Positions 9,263 through 16,234 of a stretch of 64,000 nucleotides of DNA are shown piece by piece (within the stretch, counting starts at the first letter, position 1; each line of letters opens with the position of its first letter). Below the pieces are notes generated by a model. It did not search any database and was not told where the DNA came from. It saw only the letters and a program-made list of their open reading frames with translations. Position numbers and translations under genes: made by a program. Location: assembly GCF_005049045.1 (NCBI RefSeq), contig NZ_SUPK01000005.1, positions 62,001 through 126,000 on the forward strand, read 5' to 3'. The stretch is from Cohnella pontilimi (GTDB taxonomy: Bacteria; Bacillota; Bacilli; Paenibacillales; Paenibacillaceae).

Positions 9263-9856
9263 ATGCCAAGAATAGCAAGAGCGCAGGCGGAACAGGCGCT
9301 CGACGAACGCAAGGATCAGATCAAAAGGGCAGCTTTAAAAGTTTTCGCGGAGAAAGGGCTCGCTGGAACGAAGATGAGCATAATCGCAGAGGAAGCGGGC
9401 ATCAGCCAAGGCTTATCGTATCGCTATTTCGAATCGAAAGATGAAATTTTCACGCTTCTCGTTGAAGAGGCAATCGAGGAATCCCAGAATGCGATCCGAA
9501 ATATTCAGCAGTTACCAGGCTCGCCTCTAGAGCAACTAAGGACGTTCACGCTTCAACTGCTGGACGAGAACCATAAACATTATTTCCTGCTCGTTCAACA
9601 AGCGCAAAAGTCGGAAGGCGTTCCGCGCAGGGCGAAGGAAGCGATCGAGCGGTATTCCCCCCAAGAGACGATCGAGCTGTTGATCCCGATATTCGTCCGA
9701 GGGCAGCAAGAAGGACAATTCGCTGAAGGCGATCCTTACAGACGGTTGATTCTATTTCTTTCGGTCGTGACGGGTCTTATGCTTCAAGATGCGAAGGCGA
9801 TAGGAGCCGACTGGACGCAGGAAGTCGACCGTCTGCTGAACATCTTAACGAAATGA
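9263..9856 (+). CDS. TetR family regulator
   Basis: A 197-residue protein with an N-terminal helix-turn-helix (RAALKVFAEKG through MSIIAEEAGISQGLSYRYFESKDEIF, about residues 24-65) and a helical ligand-binding domain. The start follows an AAGAAGG site. It is co-transcribed with the SDR gene, and the palindrome at 8279-8293 is the obvious operator. The ligand is unknown. Confidence 0.92.
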   Translation: MPRIARAQAEQALDERKDQIKRAALKVFAEKGLAGTKMSIIAEEAGISQGLSYRYFESKDEIFTLLVEEAIEESQNAIRNIQQLPGSPLEQLRTFTLQLLDENHKHYFLLVQQAQKSEGVPRRAKEAIERYSPQETIELLIPIFVRGQQEGQFAEGDPYRRLILFLSVVTGLMLQDAKAIGADWTQEVDRLLNILTK

Positions 9857-9860
9857 TGAG

Positions 9861-9920
9861 CAAGCCGGCCCGAGATGGGCCGGCTTGTCCATCTCCAGAG
9901 GGCACCCCACAAGGGTGCCC
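9861..9920 (+). terminator. Two adjacent hairpins after the TetR gene
   Basis: CAAGCCGGCCC (9861-9871) pairs perfectly with GGGCCGGCTTG (9877-9887), but no T run follows. A second stem, GGCACC/GGGTGCC at 9901-9920, is followed by TATTCT. Together they probably stop transcription from the SDR-TetR operon. Confidence 0.6.
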
Positions 9921-9967
9921 TATTCTCATGCTGTTGGTAGGGATTTGGTTTCGCGGATGTTCCTTAT

Positions 9968-10011
9968 GGCAGGTTTAAATGCCAAAAGTTGTAGTTCCAA
10001 AGAAGGAACTA
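9968..10011 (+). other. Two small hairpins in the leader of the alpha-oxoamine synthase gene
   Basis: GGCA (9968-9971) pairs with TGCC (9980-9983). TAGTTCC (9992-9998) pairs perfectly with GGAACTA (10005-10011) around an AAAGAA loop. The start codon is 85 bases further on. I compared it by eye with the c-di-GMP, preQ1 and purine riboswitch consensus patterns and it does not match them. The rest of 9921-10095 is AT-rich with no gene seen. Confidence 0.35.
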
Positions 10012-10095
10012 TAGGACGATTGTCGAATAAAAGATGTATAGAAATGTCTGTATTTAACGAAAAATAGGATTTCCTTAATATAAGGAGGTATTTTC

Positions 10096-11376
10096 ATGAG
10101 TTCTGATTTTGTTTCTATTGGAGAACTCCTTGCACATTTGAAAGAAGTCAATGACCTTGAAGAAAGGGCCCAATCTCTTCAGGATTTTGTTGATAAAGAT
10201 AACGAATATGGCCGGTACCTGGAAAATGGACCGGCAACTTTAATGAATGTCGTATCAGAACATACCGGTGAAAAAAGAGAATGTATTTTATGGAATGTTA
10301 ACCACTATCTCAGTTTAAACAGAAACAGTAACGTTATCGAGAAAGCTTCGCATGCATTACGTCAATTTGGGACCGGTTGTGGTACGGCTGCATCTTCATG
10401 TGGAATGACTTCTTTGCATAAAGAAATAGAACAAAAATTAAGTAAATCGGTTGGAAAAGAAAGTGCTGTTCTTTTTCCGACAGGATTTACCACAAACCTA
10501 GGCGCTATTTCATGTTTGGCCGGTAACAAGGACTTGATTATTTTTGATCGAGAATGCCATTCATCCATCATTAATGGGATCAGGTTATCCAAGGCGAAAA
10601 AATGGATTTCATTCAAACATAATGATGTCGCCGACCTTAAAGCGAAATTGCAGAGGTTTGGAGACGCATTTGAAAACATCTTTGTAATCGTGGAATCGGC
10701 CTATTCATTGAGCGGTGATCTAGCCCCGTTGAAAGAAATCACCAGTTTGAAAAAAACGCACAAGTTTTATTTGTACGTGGATGAGGCACATACTTTTGGC
10801 ATCTATGGGGATAAAGGACAAGGATATTGTTATGAACTAGGAATAAGCGATCAAGTTGATTTTATTATTTCCACTTTATCTAAAGCTACAGCGTCCGTTG
10901 GCGGTTTCTTCGCGGCAGATCAAAAATACTGCTCATTGATAAGGTTTTCGGATCCTTATCTATTTCAAGCATGCTTAACACCGGCTGATGCCGCAGTCGT
11001 ACTCGCTGCTCTCGAGGAAATAGAAAATAACCCCTCATTCATTCGTAGACTTCATGATAAAAACAAGTATATGAGGGGTTTATTAACATCTAAAGGATTT
11101 AATCTTGGGAATAGCAAGAGTCCAATCATTCCGATATTTATTGAAGATCATCATAAATTAAAATTGGTTGTAAATGAACTTTATCTCCAGGGTATTTATT
11201 CTACTCCCATTTATTATCCGGCCGTGAAAATGAATCAAGGCAGGATAAGATTAATCGTCAATTACGCTCATACGAAAGAACAGATTGATTATACAGTTCA
11301 GGTACTGGAAGATATCTGTCGCAAACATCAAGTGATTGGGAATAAGGACAGCGATCTGTTCGTTATAAACCTTTAA
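10096..11376 (+). CDS. Alpha-oxoamine synthase family PLP enzyme (possible signal or lipid-base synthase)
   Basis: A 426-residue fold-type I PLP enzyme. Family enzymes condense an acyl-CoA with an amino acid and lose CO2. Visible residues are H155 (cofactor-stacking, in ECHSS), D229 and H232 in VDEAH, and the Schiff-base lysine K263 in STLSKA. The substrate-binding segment GTGCGTAASSCGMTSLHKEIE lies at about residues 92-112. The start follows AAGGAGG. No biotin genes or threonine dehydrogenase are adjacent, so the KbL and BioF roles are not supported. The next gene, 24 bp away, is a six-TM GGDEF-EAL protein. CqsA/LqsA-type autoinducer synthases and serine palmitoyltransferase belong to the same family; which branch this belongs to cannot be settled by eye. 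It is clearly AT-richer than the flanking genes. Confidence 0.85.
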   Translation: MSSDFVSIGELLAHLKEVNDLEERAQSLQDFVDKDNEYGRYLENGPATLMNVVSEHTGEKRECILWNVNHYLSLNRNSNVIEKASHALRQFGTGCGTAASSCGMTSLHKEIEQKLSKSVGKESAVLFPTGFTTNLGAISCLAGNKDLIIFDRECHSSIINGIRLSKAKKWISFKHNDVADLKAKLQRFGDAFENIFVIVESAYSLSGDLAPLKEITSLKKTHKFYLYVDEAHTFGIYGDKGQGYCYELGISDQVDFIISTLSKATASVGGFFAADQKYCSLIRFSDPYLFQACLTPADAAVVLAALEEIENNPSFIRRLHDKNKYMRGLLTSKGFNLGNSKSPIIPIFIEDHHKLKLVVNELYLQGIYSTPIYYPAVKMNQGRIRLIVNYAHTKEQIDYTVQVLEDICRKHQVIGNKDSDLFVINL

Positions 11377-11400
11377 AACACTCTGTATGGGAGTAAAAAT

Positions 11401-13716
11401 ATGGAGATAAACGGACAGTATCTCAAACTGGACTTGCATCCATTGAGCTTAGGTTTCAAGGATCCGTCACTAGAGAATGAATTTAAAAATTATAACGACA
11501 GCGAAGTAAGAGGGTTTAACCGAATTGGAATTATTTTTTCCTATTTAACCTGGCTTGCTTTGGGTATATTTTCATACGTAAGCTTTCATGATTATTATTT
11601 TCAAATTGCTAATGTAGTCTTAATTTTTTTATTCCCCATATTCACTTTAAACTTACTTGTATTATCCTCGCAACGCTATATAAAGTATTTCCAGACTCTA
11701 ACAGCTATTTCCAATGCATTTGCAGGATTAGGTATCTTTTATATTGGTCATTTTGTATTAGGCAATCACCTTTTAACAATTTGTGGTGAGACTGTAGTCA
11801 TTTTATTTGGTTTTTATATATTAAGACTGAGGTTTACCATTGCGGTATTGACCACGCTTTTATATGTGATCGCCTACCAGGTTGCGATGTTCGGTACAAG
11901 CGATATGGGACTGCTCTCCTTAATTATATGGGTGGTTGAAAGCACCTGTATCTTAGGTGGAAACATTCTGGAACGGGCAAACCGTAAAACGTTTTATCAG
12001 AATAAGCTGCGACAAATCGCCGAAGAGGAAAACCGTGCCAAGGGCGAATTTCTGGACAACATGTTCAACCTTGTGTCAGTCCCCATCGTTGTCGCTGAAG
12101 AAAATTATCAAATAATAGAAACCAACCCGGCATCGAAAGAGCTTTTCGGCAGTCATCCGCGTAATCTAATAGATTTATTAGCACCCTCCCAACCTCAACG
12201 AATGACCTTATTTAAGGTGTTTTTGAAACGGTCTCCCCTACATAATTTTGAAGCAGAACTATTAAAGAAAGACGGTCATATCATTTCTGCCTTGGTAAGT
12301 GTAAGCTTCGTTGAAAGGAACGGCCAGAATATCTCAATTTGTGTCATCCAGGATATCTCTGAACATAAGAATGCCGAAGAGAAAATCACTTATCTGGCTT
12401 ACCACGATACGTTAACTGGGCTTCCCAACCGATTAATGTTTACTGAAAAACTAAAGCAGTTTGTAGATTCACACCGGCCAATCGCCGTTTTGTTCATCGA
12501 TTTGGACCAGTTTAAAAAGATTAATGACACCCGTGGTCATACCATCGGTGATCAACTTTTGAAGCAAGTTGCACAACGTCTTGTCAATTGTGTGCGTGAA
12601 GAGGATATTGTAGCACGTTTAGGAGGTGATGAATTTACTGTCATCTTGCCGGCCAAAACGAAAACTGAAATCGCTCAGGTTGCAGAGAAAATTGTGGCGG
12701 AAATTCGGAACCCCTTCTATATTGGAGATTCTGAATTTTATTTAAGAACCAGTATTGGGATCAGCCATTATCCAATAGACGGAGAAAACATAGACACACT
12801 GATTAAAAGTTCAGATATTGCGATGTATAGAAGTAAGGAATTGGGGGGCAACAACTACAGTTTCTTTAGCAGTTCCATGAATCGTTTACTTGAGGAAAGA
12901 GTCAACCTTGAACGGCTTCTTCATACTGCGTTGGATCGTGATGAGTTTGTCCTGTACTATCAGCCGCAGGTAGACCTCCGTACGGGACATATATTTGGGG
13001 CGGAGGCTCTTATTCGTTGGATGCATCCACAGCGAGGACTGATCCCGCCAGATCAGTTTATCCCGATTGCAGAAGAAACAGGATTGATCGTTCCAATCGG
13101 TATTTGGGCACTGAGAACGGCTTGTATACAGGCAAAGAAGTGGAATCGTGAGCATCGTCACCCTGTCCACGTAGCTGTAAACCTATCTGTTAAGCAGTTC
13201 ATTTCCAACGATATTGTCGCAAGCGTCGACAGGGCCATTCGGGAAACGGGGCTGAATCCGAACCTCCTGGAACTTGAGTTGACAGAAAGCATTATCCTGG
13301 AAAATACTGAATCGGTGATAGCCACAATGAATCAATTGAAAAAATTAGGAGTTCGAATCTCAATCGACGATTTCGGGACGGGATATTCCTCTTTGGCTTA
13401 TTTAAAGGATTTCCCCATCGATTCGTTAAAAATCGATCGATCATTTGTCCACAACCTATCGAAAAACGATAAAAATACCGCCATTATTTCTGCGGTCATT
13501 ACTTTGGCACGAAAGCTGGGTTTAAAATCGGTTGCTGAAGGGCTTGAAACTCCAGAGCAACTGCATTTTTATAGGATGGAGGGTTGTGATTTGGCGCAGG
13601 GGTACTATTTTAGCCGTCCGTTGCCGGAGGATCAGATGAACGATTTACTTGATCATTCCGTATGGCATACTGGTTTTGCGGATGACAATCGTCCGAAGAG
13701 GGCAGGAGTCAAATGA
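11401..13716 (+). CDS. Six-TM sensor protein with PAS, GGDEF and EAL domains
   Basis: A 771-residue bifunctional c-di-GMP enzyme. The N-terminus (LSLGFKDPSLENEF, residues 15-28) leads into six membrane segments between about residues 44 and 190, like the six-helix anchors of class III adenylate cyclases. Then come a PAS domain (about 220-325), a GGDEF domain with GGDEF intact at 408-412 and the product-inhibition site R-E-E-D at 399-402, and an EAL domain with EAL at 535-537, ELTES (626-630), DDFGTG (656-661) and a C-terminal QGYYFSRPL. All catalytic motifs are complete, so both synthesis and hydrolysis are possible. The GGGAG site and the 24 bp gap indicate co-transcription with the synthase. 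Whether the six-TM part binds the synthase product is inference. Confidence 0.93.
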   Translation: MEINGQYLKLDLHPLSLGFKDPSLENEFKNYNDSEVRGFNRIGIIFSYLTWLALGIFSYVSFHDYYFQIANVVLIFLFPIFTLNLLVLSSQRYIKYFQTLTAISNAFAGLGIFYIGHFVLGNHLLTICGETVVILFGFYILRLRFTIAVLTTLLYVIAYQVAMFGTSDMGLLSLIIWVVESTCILGGNILERANRKTFYQNKLRQIAEEENRAKGEFLDNMFNLVSVPIVVAEENYQIIETNPASKELFGSHPRNLIDLLAPSQPQRMTLFKVFLKRSPLHNFEAELLKKDGHIISALVSVSFVERNGQNISICVIQDISEHKNAEEKITYLAYHDTLTGLPNRLMFTEKLKQFVDSHRPIAVLFIDLDQFKKINDTRGHTIGDQLLKQVAQRLVNCVREEDIVARLGGDEFTVILPAKTKTEIAQVAEKIVAEIRNPFYIGDSEFYLRTSIGISHYPIDGENIDTLIKSSDIAMYRSKELGGNNYSFFSSSMNRLLEERVNLERLLHTALDRDEFVLYYQPQVDLRTGHIFGAEALIRWMHPQRGLIPPDQFIPIAEETGLIVPIGIWALRTACIQAKKWNREHRHPVHVAVNLSVKQFISNDIVASVDRAIRETGLNPNLLELELTESIILENTESVIATMNQLKKLGVRISIDDFGTGYSSLAYLKDFPIDSLKIDRSFVHNLSKNDKNTAIISAVITLARKLGLKSVAEGLETPEQLHFYRMEGCDLAQGYYFSRPLPEDQMNDLLDHSVWHTGFADDNRPKRAGVK

Positions 13717-13750
13717 GATGTTCCTCGTAATATAAGCATCTTGCATATCA

Positions 13751-13779
13751 GGAGGAGTTCGACTCCCTCGCCTCCACCA
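13751..13779 (+). other. tmRNA (ssrA) 3'-end-like fragment, candidate attachment-site remnant
   Basis: GTTCGACTCCC (13757-13767) followed by CGCCTCCACCA (13769-13779) reproduces the end of a Firmicutes tmRNA: a T-loop TTCGACT, a T-stem 3' arm, a 7-base acceptor arm, the discriminator A and CCA. The 5' T-stem arm is disturbed, and no tmRNA body is found upstream. Integrases commonly use this stretch of ssrA as attachment site and leave a copy at the far end of the inserted element. The AT-rich synthase/GGDEF block ends just before it. Confidence 0.6.
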
Positions 13780-13781
13780 CC

Positions 13782-13811
13782 AAAAACCCGACCACATGAG
13801 GTCGGGTTTTT
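13782..13811. terminator. Perfect 12 bp stem terminator
   Basis: AAAAACCCGACC (13782-13793) pairs exactly with GGTCGGGTTTTT (13800-13811) across ACATGA. It works on both strands and follows the tmRNA-like end directly, as a terminator would follow an intact ssrA gene. Confidence 0.9.
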
Positions 13812-13911
13812 GTTATGAGTGACGTGCGGAGAACCCTATCAGTAACGGCAAGTTTTTGTAATGGATGGGCATAATGGATTCATGGCGTGCGAAAGGAAGG
13901 AACTGCAGGAC

Positions 13912-14610
13912 ATGGAAATGGATCATCCCTTGGTAATCTTGCCTGAAGAACAAGCGCCCGAAGGTATAGAGCATTGTGAACTTTGCGAACTATCCAAGCA
14001 GCGAACTCGTGTCATCTGGGGTGAAGGAAATCCAAGAGCCTCGCTTATGATGATTCTGGATAATCCCGGAGCCCGGGAGGATCGGCAAGGAAATTCGTTT
14101 CTGTGCGGTACCCGAGAAACACTCCAACTCGGCATGAGGGAGGCGGGTATAGATGCAAACGCTGTTTATGTCACTTATTTGCTTAAATGCCGACCGATGC
14201 GTGCCTACAATAAGCCTAAGTCTAGAGCGGCATGTCTTCCTCATCTACAGTTGCAGCTCTTTCAGAAGCAGCCGCTTATTTTATTTGGATTTGGTAATGT
14301 CGTAGCGGAAGCAGTATTCCCAGATAAGGAGAGTGCCAGTGTCAAGGAATTACGAGGCAGCTGGTATGAGTTTCAAGGTATGCCCATCAGCTTCACCTAT
14401 CAGTCTTTAGAGCAAGTTGCTTGGGGCAACCATTTCCGGCAAATGTATTCTGAGGTTGCCTTTAAATTATTCACCGGTTCGTTTATACTATTCGCATTCG
14501 TAAGATCGGGAGGTGATACTGATGGCAATCAGAGATTGCCGGACTGGAAAAGCTCATGCAAAGCCAGAATTGAAGGCGATACTTTGCATGGGGTGAACCA
14601 AGATTCATAA
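13912..14610 (+). CDS. Uracil-DNA glycosylase superfamily protein (family 4-like), divergent
   Basis: A 232-residue protein from the ATG behind AAGGAAGG; a longer frame from 13861 has no ribosome binding site. The four cysteines of the family 4 iron-sulfur cluster are present: C22-x2-C25 and C93-x14-C108. The family's motif A region reads ILDNPGARED where a water-activating loop is expected, so it is only partly conserved. Where motif B should have histidine (HPS or HPL) it reads TYQSLEQ at about 162-168. After about residue 188 the sequence stops looking like the family (FILFAFVRSGG onward) and may be frameshifted read-through. The fold call is good, but activity is doubtful. Confidence 0.7.
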   Translation: MEMDHPLVILPEEQAPEGIEHCELCELSKQRTRVIWGEGNPRASLMMILDNPGAREDRQGNSFLCGTRETLQLGMREAGIDANAVYVTYLLKCRPMRAYNKPKSRAACLPHLQLQLFQKQPLILFGFGNVVAEAVFPDKESASVKELRGSWYEFQGMPISFTYQSLEQVAWGNHFRQMYSEVAFKLFTGSFILFAFVRSGGDTDGNQRLPDWKSSCKARIEGDTLHGVNQDS

Positions 14611-14621
14611 ACATCGCCCGA

Positions 14622-14690
14622 ATGAGCATCTATCGTTTTCTAATAGTTGGCTTTGCACCTTATTTCTTTCAAATAAAAATAAGGGGCTGA
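14622..14690 (+). CDS. Candidate 22-residue leader peptide upstream of the FusB-type gene
   Basis: An ATG at 14622 opens 22 codons (MSIYRFLIVGFAPYFFQ, then five more residues) and ends in TGA at 14688-14690, five bases before the ATG of the FusB-type gene. Codons 13-15 cover the left arm of a hairpin whose right arm contains the ribosome binding site of that gene. This is the layout of translational attenuators. The leader's own ribosome binding site is weak (no purine-rich site within 10 bases), which lowers confidence. Confidence 0.4.
   Translation: MSIYRFLIVGFAPYFFQIKIRG
14658..14687 (+). promoter_or_regulatory. RBS-sequestering hairpin ahead of the FusB-type gene
   Basis: CCTTATTT (14658-14665) is exactly complementary to AAATAAGG (14677-14684) with a 12-base loop. 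The right arm covers the AAGGGG ribosome binding site (14681-14686) of the gene starting at 14696. A ribosome stalled on the upstream leader ORF would cover the left arm and free the site. Confidence 0.55.
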
Positions 14691-14695
14691 CGTCC

Positions 14696-15349
14696 ATGTG
14701 CGAACCATTTATTAGAAATCACCAATATAACTTTATTAAAAACCAGGCAGATTCTGTGCTTCATGCACTCCGAACGGTCGGCGATCCGAAAATATTGGAA
14801 TCCGTCCGTTCTAGCGCACAAACCAAAGCGGCGGAGCTATTTCCCGACGTAACAGACAACCGGAAAACGATGCTGGAGTCTATTTCCAGTTTGAAAACGG
14901 CAGACGATTTTCAAAAATATTTGCAGGCGCTCGAGCCGTATATAATCGAGTTTCCTCTAATTACCGAGAAGCAGATTCGGAAACTTTTCCCGAAAAATAA
15001 GAAGCTCAAGCTGCCTGATCTTTCACAAATCGACTTACGCTATGTATCCTTTCTGAGCTGGACCGATATATCAACCAATAAAATGTTCATCGTGTATCAT
15101 ACAGGCGGACAATTCGTCGGCGTAGAGGGCAGATATACGGCAACCCATAAGAAGAGCTACTGTTTCGTGTGCAATAGATACGAAGAACTGGCATTATTCT
15201 CGGCGGTATCCAAGAAAAGGCCGGCACATGCTTCGTCTGACTATTTCAAATCGGTCGGCAACTATATATGCATTCACGGCCATGAGTGCAACAGGAACGT
15301 TACCGATGTTTCATCGTTGGAAAAATTCATCGACTCGGTTCTAGGATAG
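14696..15349 (+). CDS. FusB/FusC-type elongation factor G-binding protein
   Basis: A 217-residue protein that fits the FusB/FusC/FusD family in length and layout: an N-terminal helical bundle (about 1-75), then a C-terminal domain with a treble-clef-like zinc finger. The finger residues are C156-x2-C159 (CFVCNRYEE) and C192 with H194/H196/C198 (CIHGHEC). Characterised FusB proteins bind EF-G and release it from fusidic-acid-stalled ribosomes. Chromosomal homologues in Bacillales may only give low-level resistance or assist EF-G turnover. The start follows AAGGGG, which is locked in a hairpin preceded by a possible leader peptide. A terminator follows. Confidence 0.88.
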   Translation: MCEPFIRNHQYNFIKNQADSVLHALRTVGDPKILESVRSSAQTKAAELFPDVTDNRKTMLESISSLKTADDFQKYLQALEPYIIEFPLITEKQIRKLFPKNKKLKLPDLSQIDLRYVSFLSWTDISTNKMFIVYHTGGQFVGVEGRYTATHKKSYCFVCNRYEELALFSAVSKKRPAHASSDYFKSVGNYICIHGHECNRNVTDVSSLEKFIDSVLG

Positions 15350-15372
15350 AATCGGGAACATAACGCAAGTCA

Positions 15373-15400
15373 AGGGGCGGCTCCTCGGCCGCTCTTTTGA
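15373..15400 (+). terminator. Terminator after the FusB-type gene
   Basis: AGGGGCGGC pairs imperfectly with GGCCGCTCTTTT across TCCTC, followed by TTTTG. Confidence 0.7.
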
Positions 15401-15442
15401 TACAATAGTTCCGGAACCTATACAGGGAGGATGATTCGGATC

Positions 15443-15967
15443 ATGACCGTTATCAAAAAAGTCATCTGCTTCGTGGACGACGAATTTGAAGATTTGGAGC
15501 TTTGGTATCCGGTTTACCGCGCGCGCGAGGAAGGAGCCGAAGTTGTGTTCGCCGGTCCCGAAAAGGGACGGAAATACATCGGCAAATACGGAGTGCCCGC
15601 CGTTTCCGATATTTCGTACGCCGAGCTTGACGCGGAATCGTGCGACGGCTTGCTCGTCGTCGGCGGATGGGCGCCGGACAAAATCCGCCGGGACCCCCAC
15701 GTGCTCGAATTCGTGCGCCGGATCGACGCTTCGGGCAAGCCGATCGGGCAAATCTGCCATGCGGGCTGGGTGCTGATCTCCGCGAAAATCGCGGAAGGCC
15801 GCACCGTCACCTCCACGCCCGGTATTCGGGACGATTGGGAAAATGCCGGAGCCGTATGGATCGACGAGCCGGTCGTGGTCGACAGGAATTGGATCAGCGC
15901 CCGCCGTCCGCCCGATTTGCCGGCATACGCCAAAGCGTTCTGCGACAAATTGTACGGTCGCTCATAA
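15443..15967 (+). CDS. DJ-1/PfpI family protein
   Basis: A 174-residue protein of the DJ-1/PfpI superfamily. The conserved acidic residue lies in FEDLE (about residues 15-19) and the reactive cysteine is C105 in GQICHAGWVL, followed by the family's P-G-I-R-D-D-W-E-N-A-G end segment. Such proteins act as deglycases, peptidases or chaperones, and the exact activity cannot be told. The ATG at 15443 is preferred over the ATG at 15431 because the latter abuts the GGGAGG site. Confidence 0.9.
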   Translation: MTVIKKVICFVDDEFEDLELWYPVYRAREEGAEVVFAGPEKGRKYIGKYGVPAVSDISYAELDAESCDGLLVVGGWAPDKIRRDPHVLEFVRRIDASGKPIGQICHAGWVLISAKIAEGRTVTSTPGIRDDWENAGAVWIDEPVVVDRNWISARRPPDLPAYAKAFCDKLYGRS

Positions 15968-16007
15968 CATCTTCGCTTCAAGGAAATTCATTCACATAGA
16001 ACGTATG

Positions 16008-16052
16008 ACAAGTGATGGGCATGGAAGTCATGCGCATCGCTTGTTTTTTTTT
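16008..16052 (+). terminator. Terminator after the DJ-1 gene
   Basis: A long interrupted stem (ACAAG...GATGGGCATG with CATGCGCATC...CTTGT, loop GAAGT) is followed by ten or more T residues. The remaining bases up to 16234 show no gene. Confidence 0.88.
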
Positions 16053-16234
16053 TCTGCATCTGCCCGACTTGCGGTATCGGGTGCGATAACGCGGCTACCC
16101 GTAAGGATTACCAAATCTTGCTTGCCACTCCCTTACATTGCGTTAATTCGAAGATAACAACCGTCTTCTATGATTGAGCAGATAGAAGCGATCCATCGCA
16201 CATATTACATCATGAGCAAGGAGGAGAATCACGC

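Noticed and set aside
9885..10067. 60-codon open frame between the TetR gene and the synthase
   Set aside because: It has no ribosome binding site and covers the two hairpins and the terminator. It is probably noise.
9921..10095. c-di-GMP riboswitch upstream of the synthase/GGDEF pair
   Set aside because: It was considered because of the c-di-GMP enzyme, but the conserved GCAAA, GCAAAGC and tetraloop-receptor segments of the class I motif are absent, and the class II pattern is not seen either.
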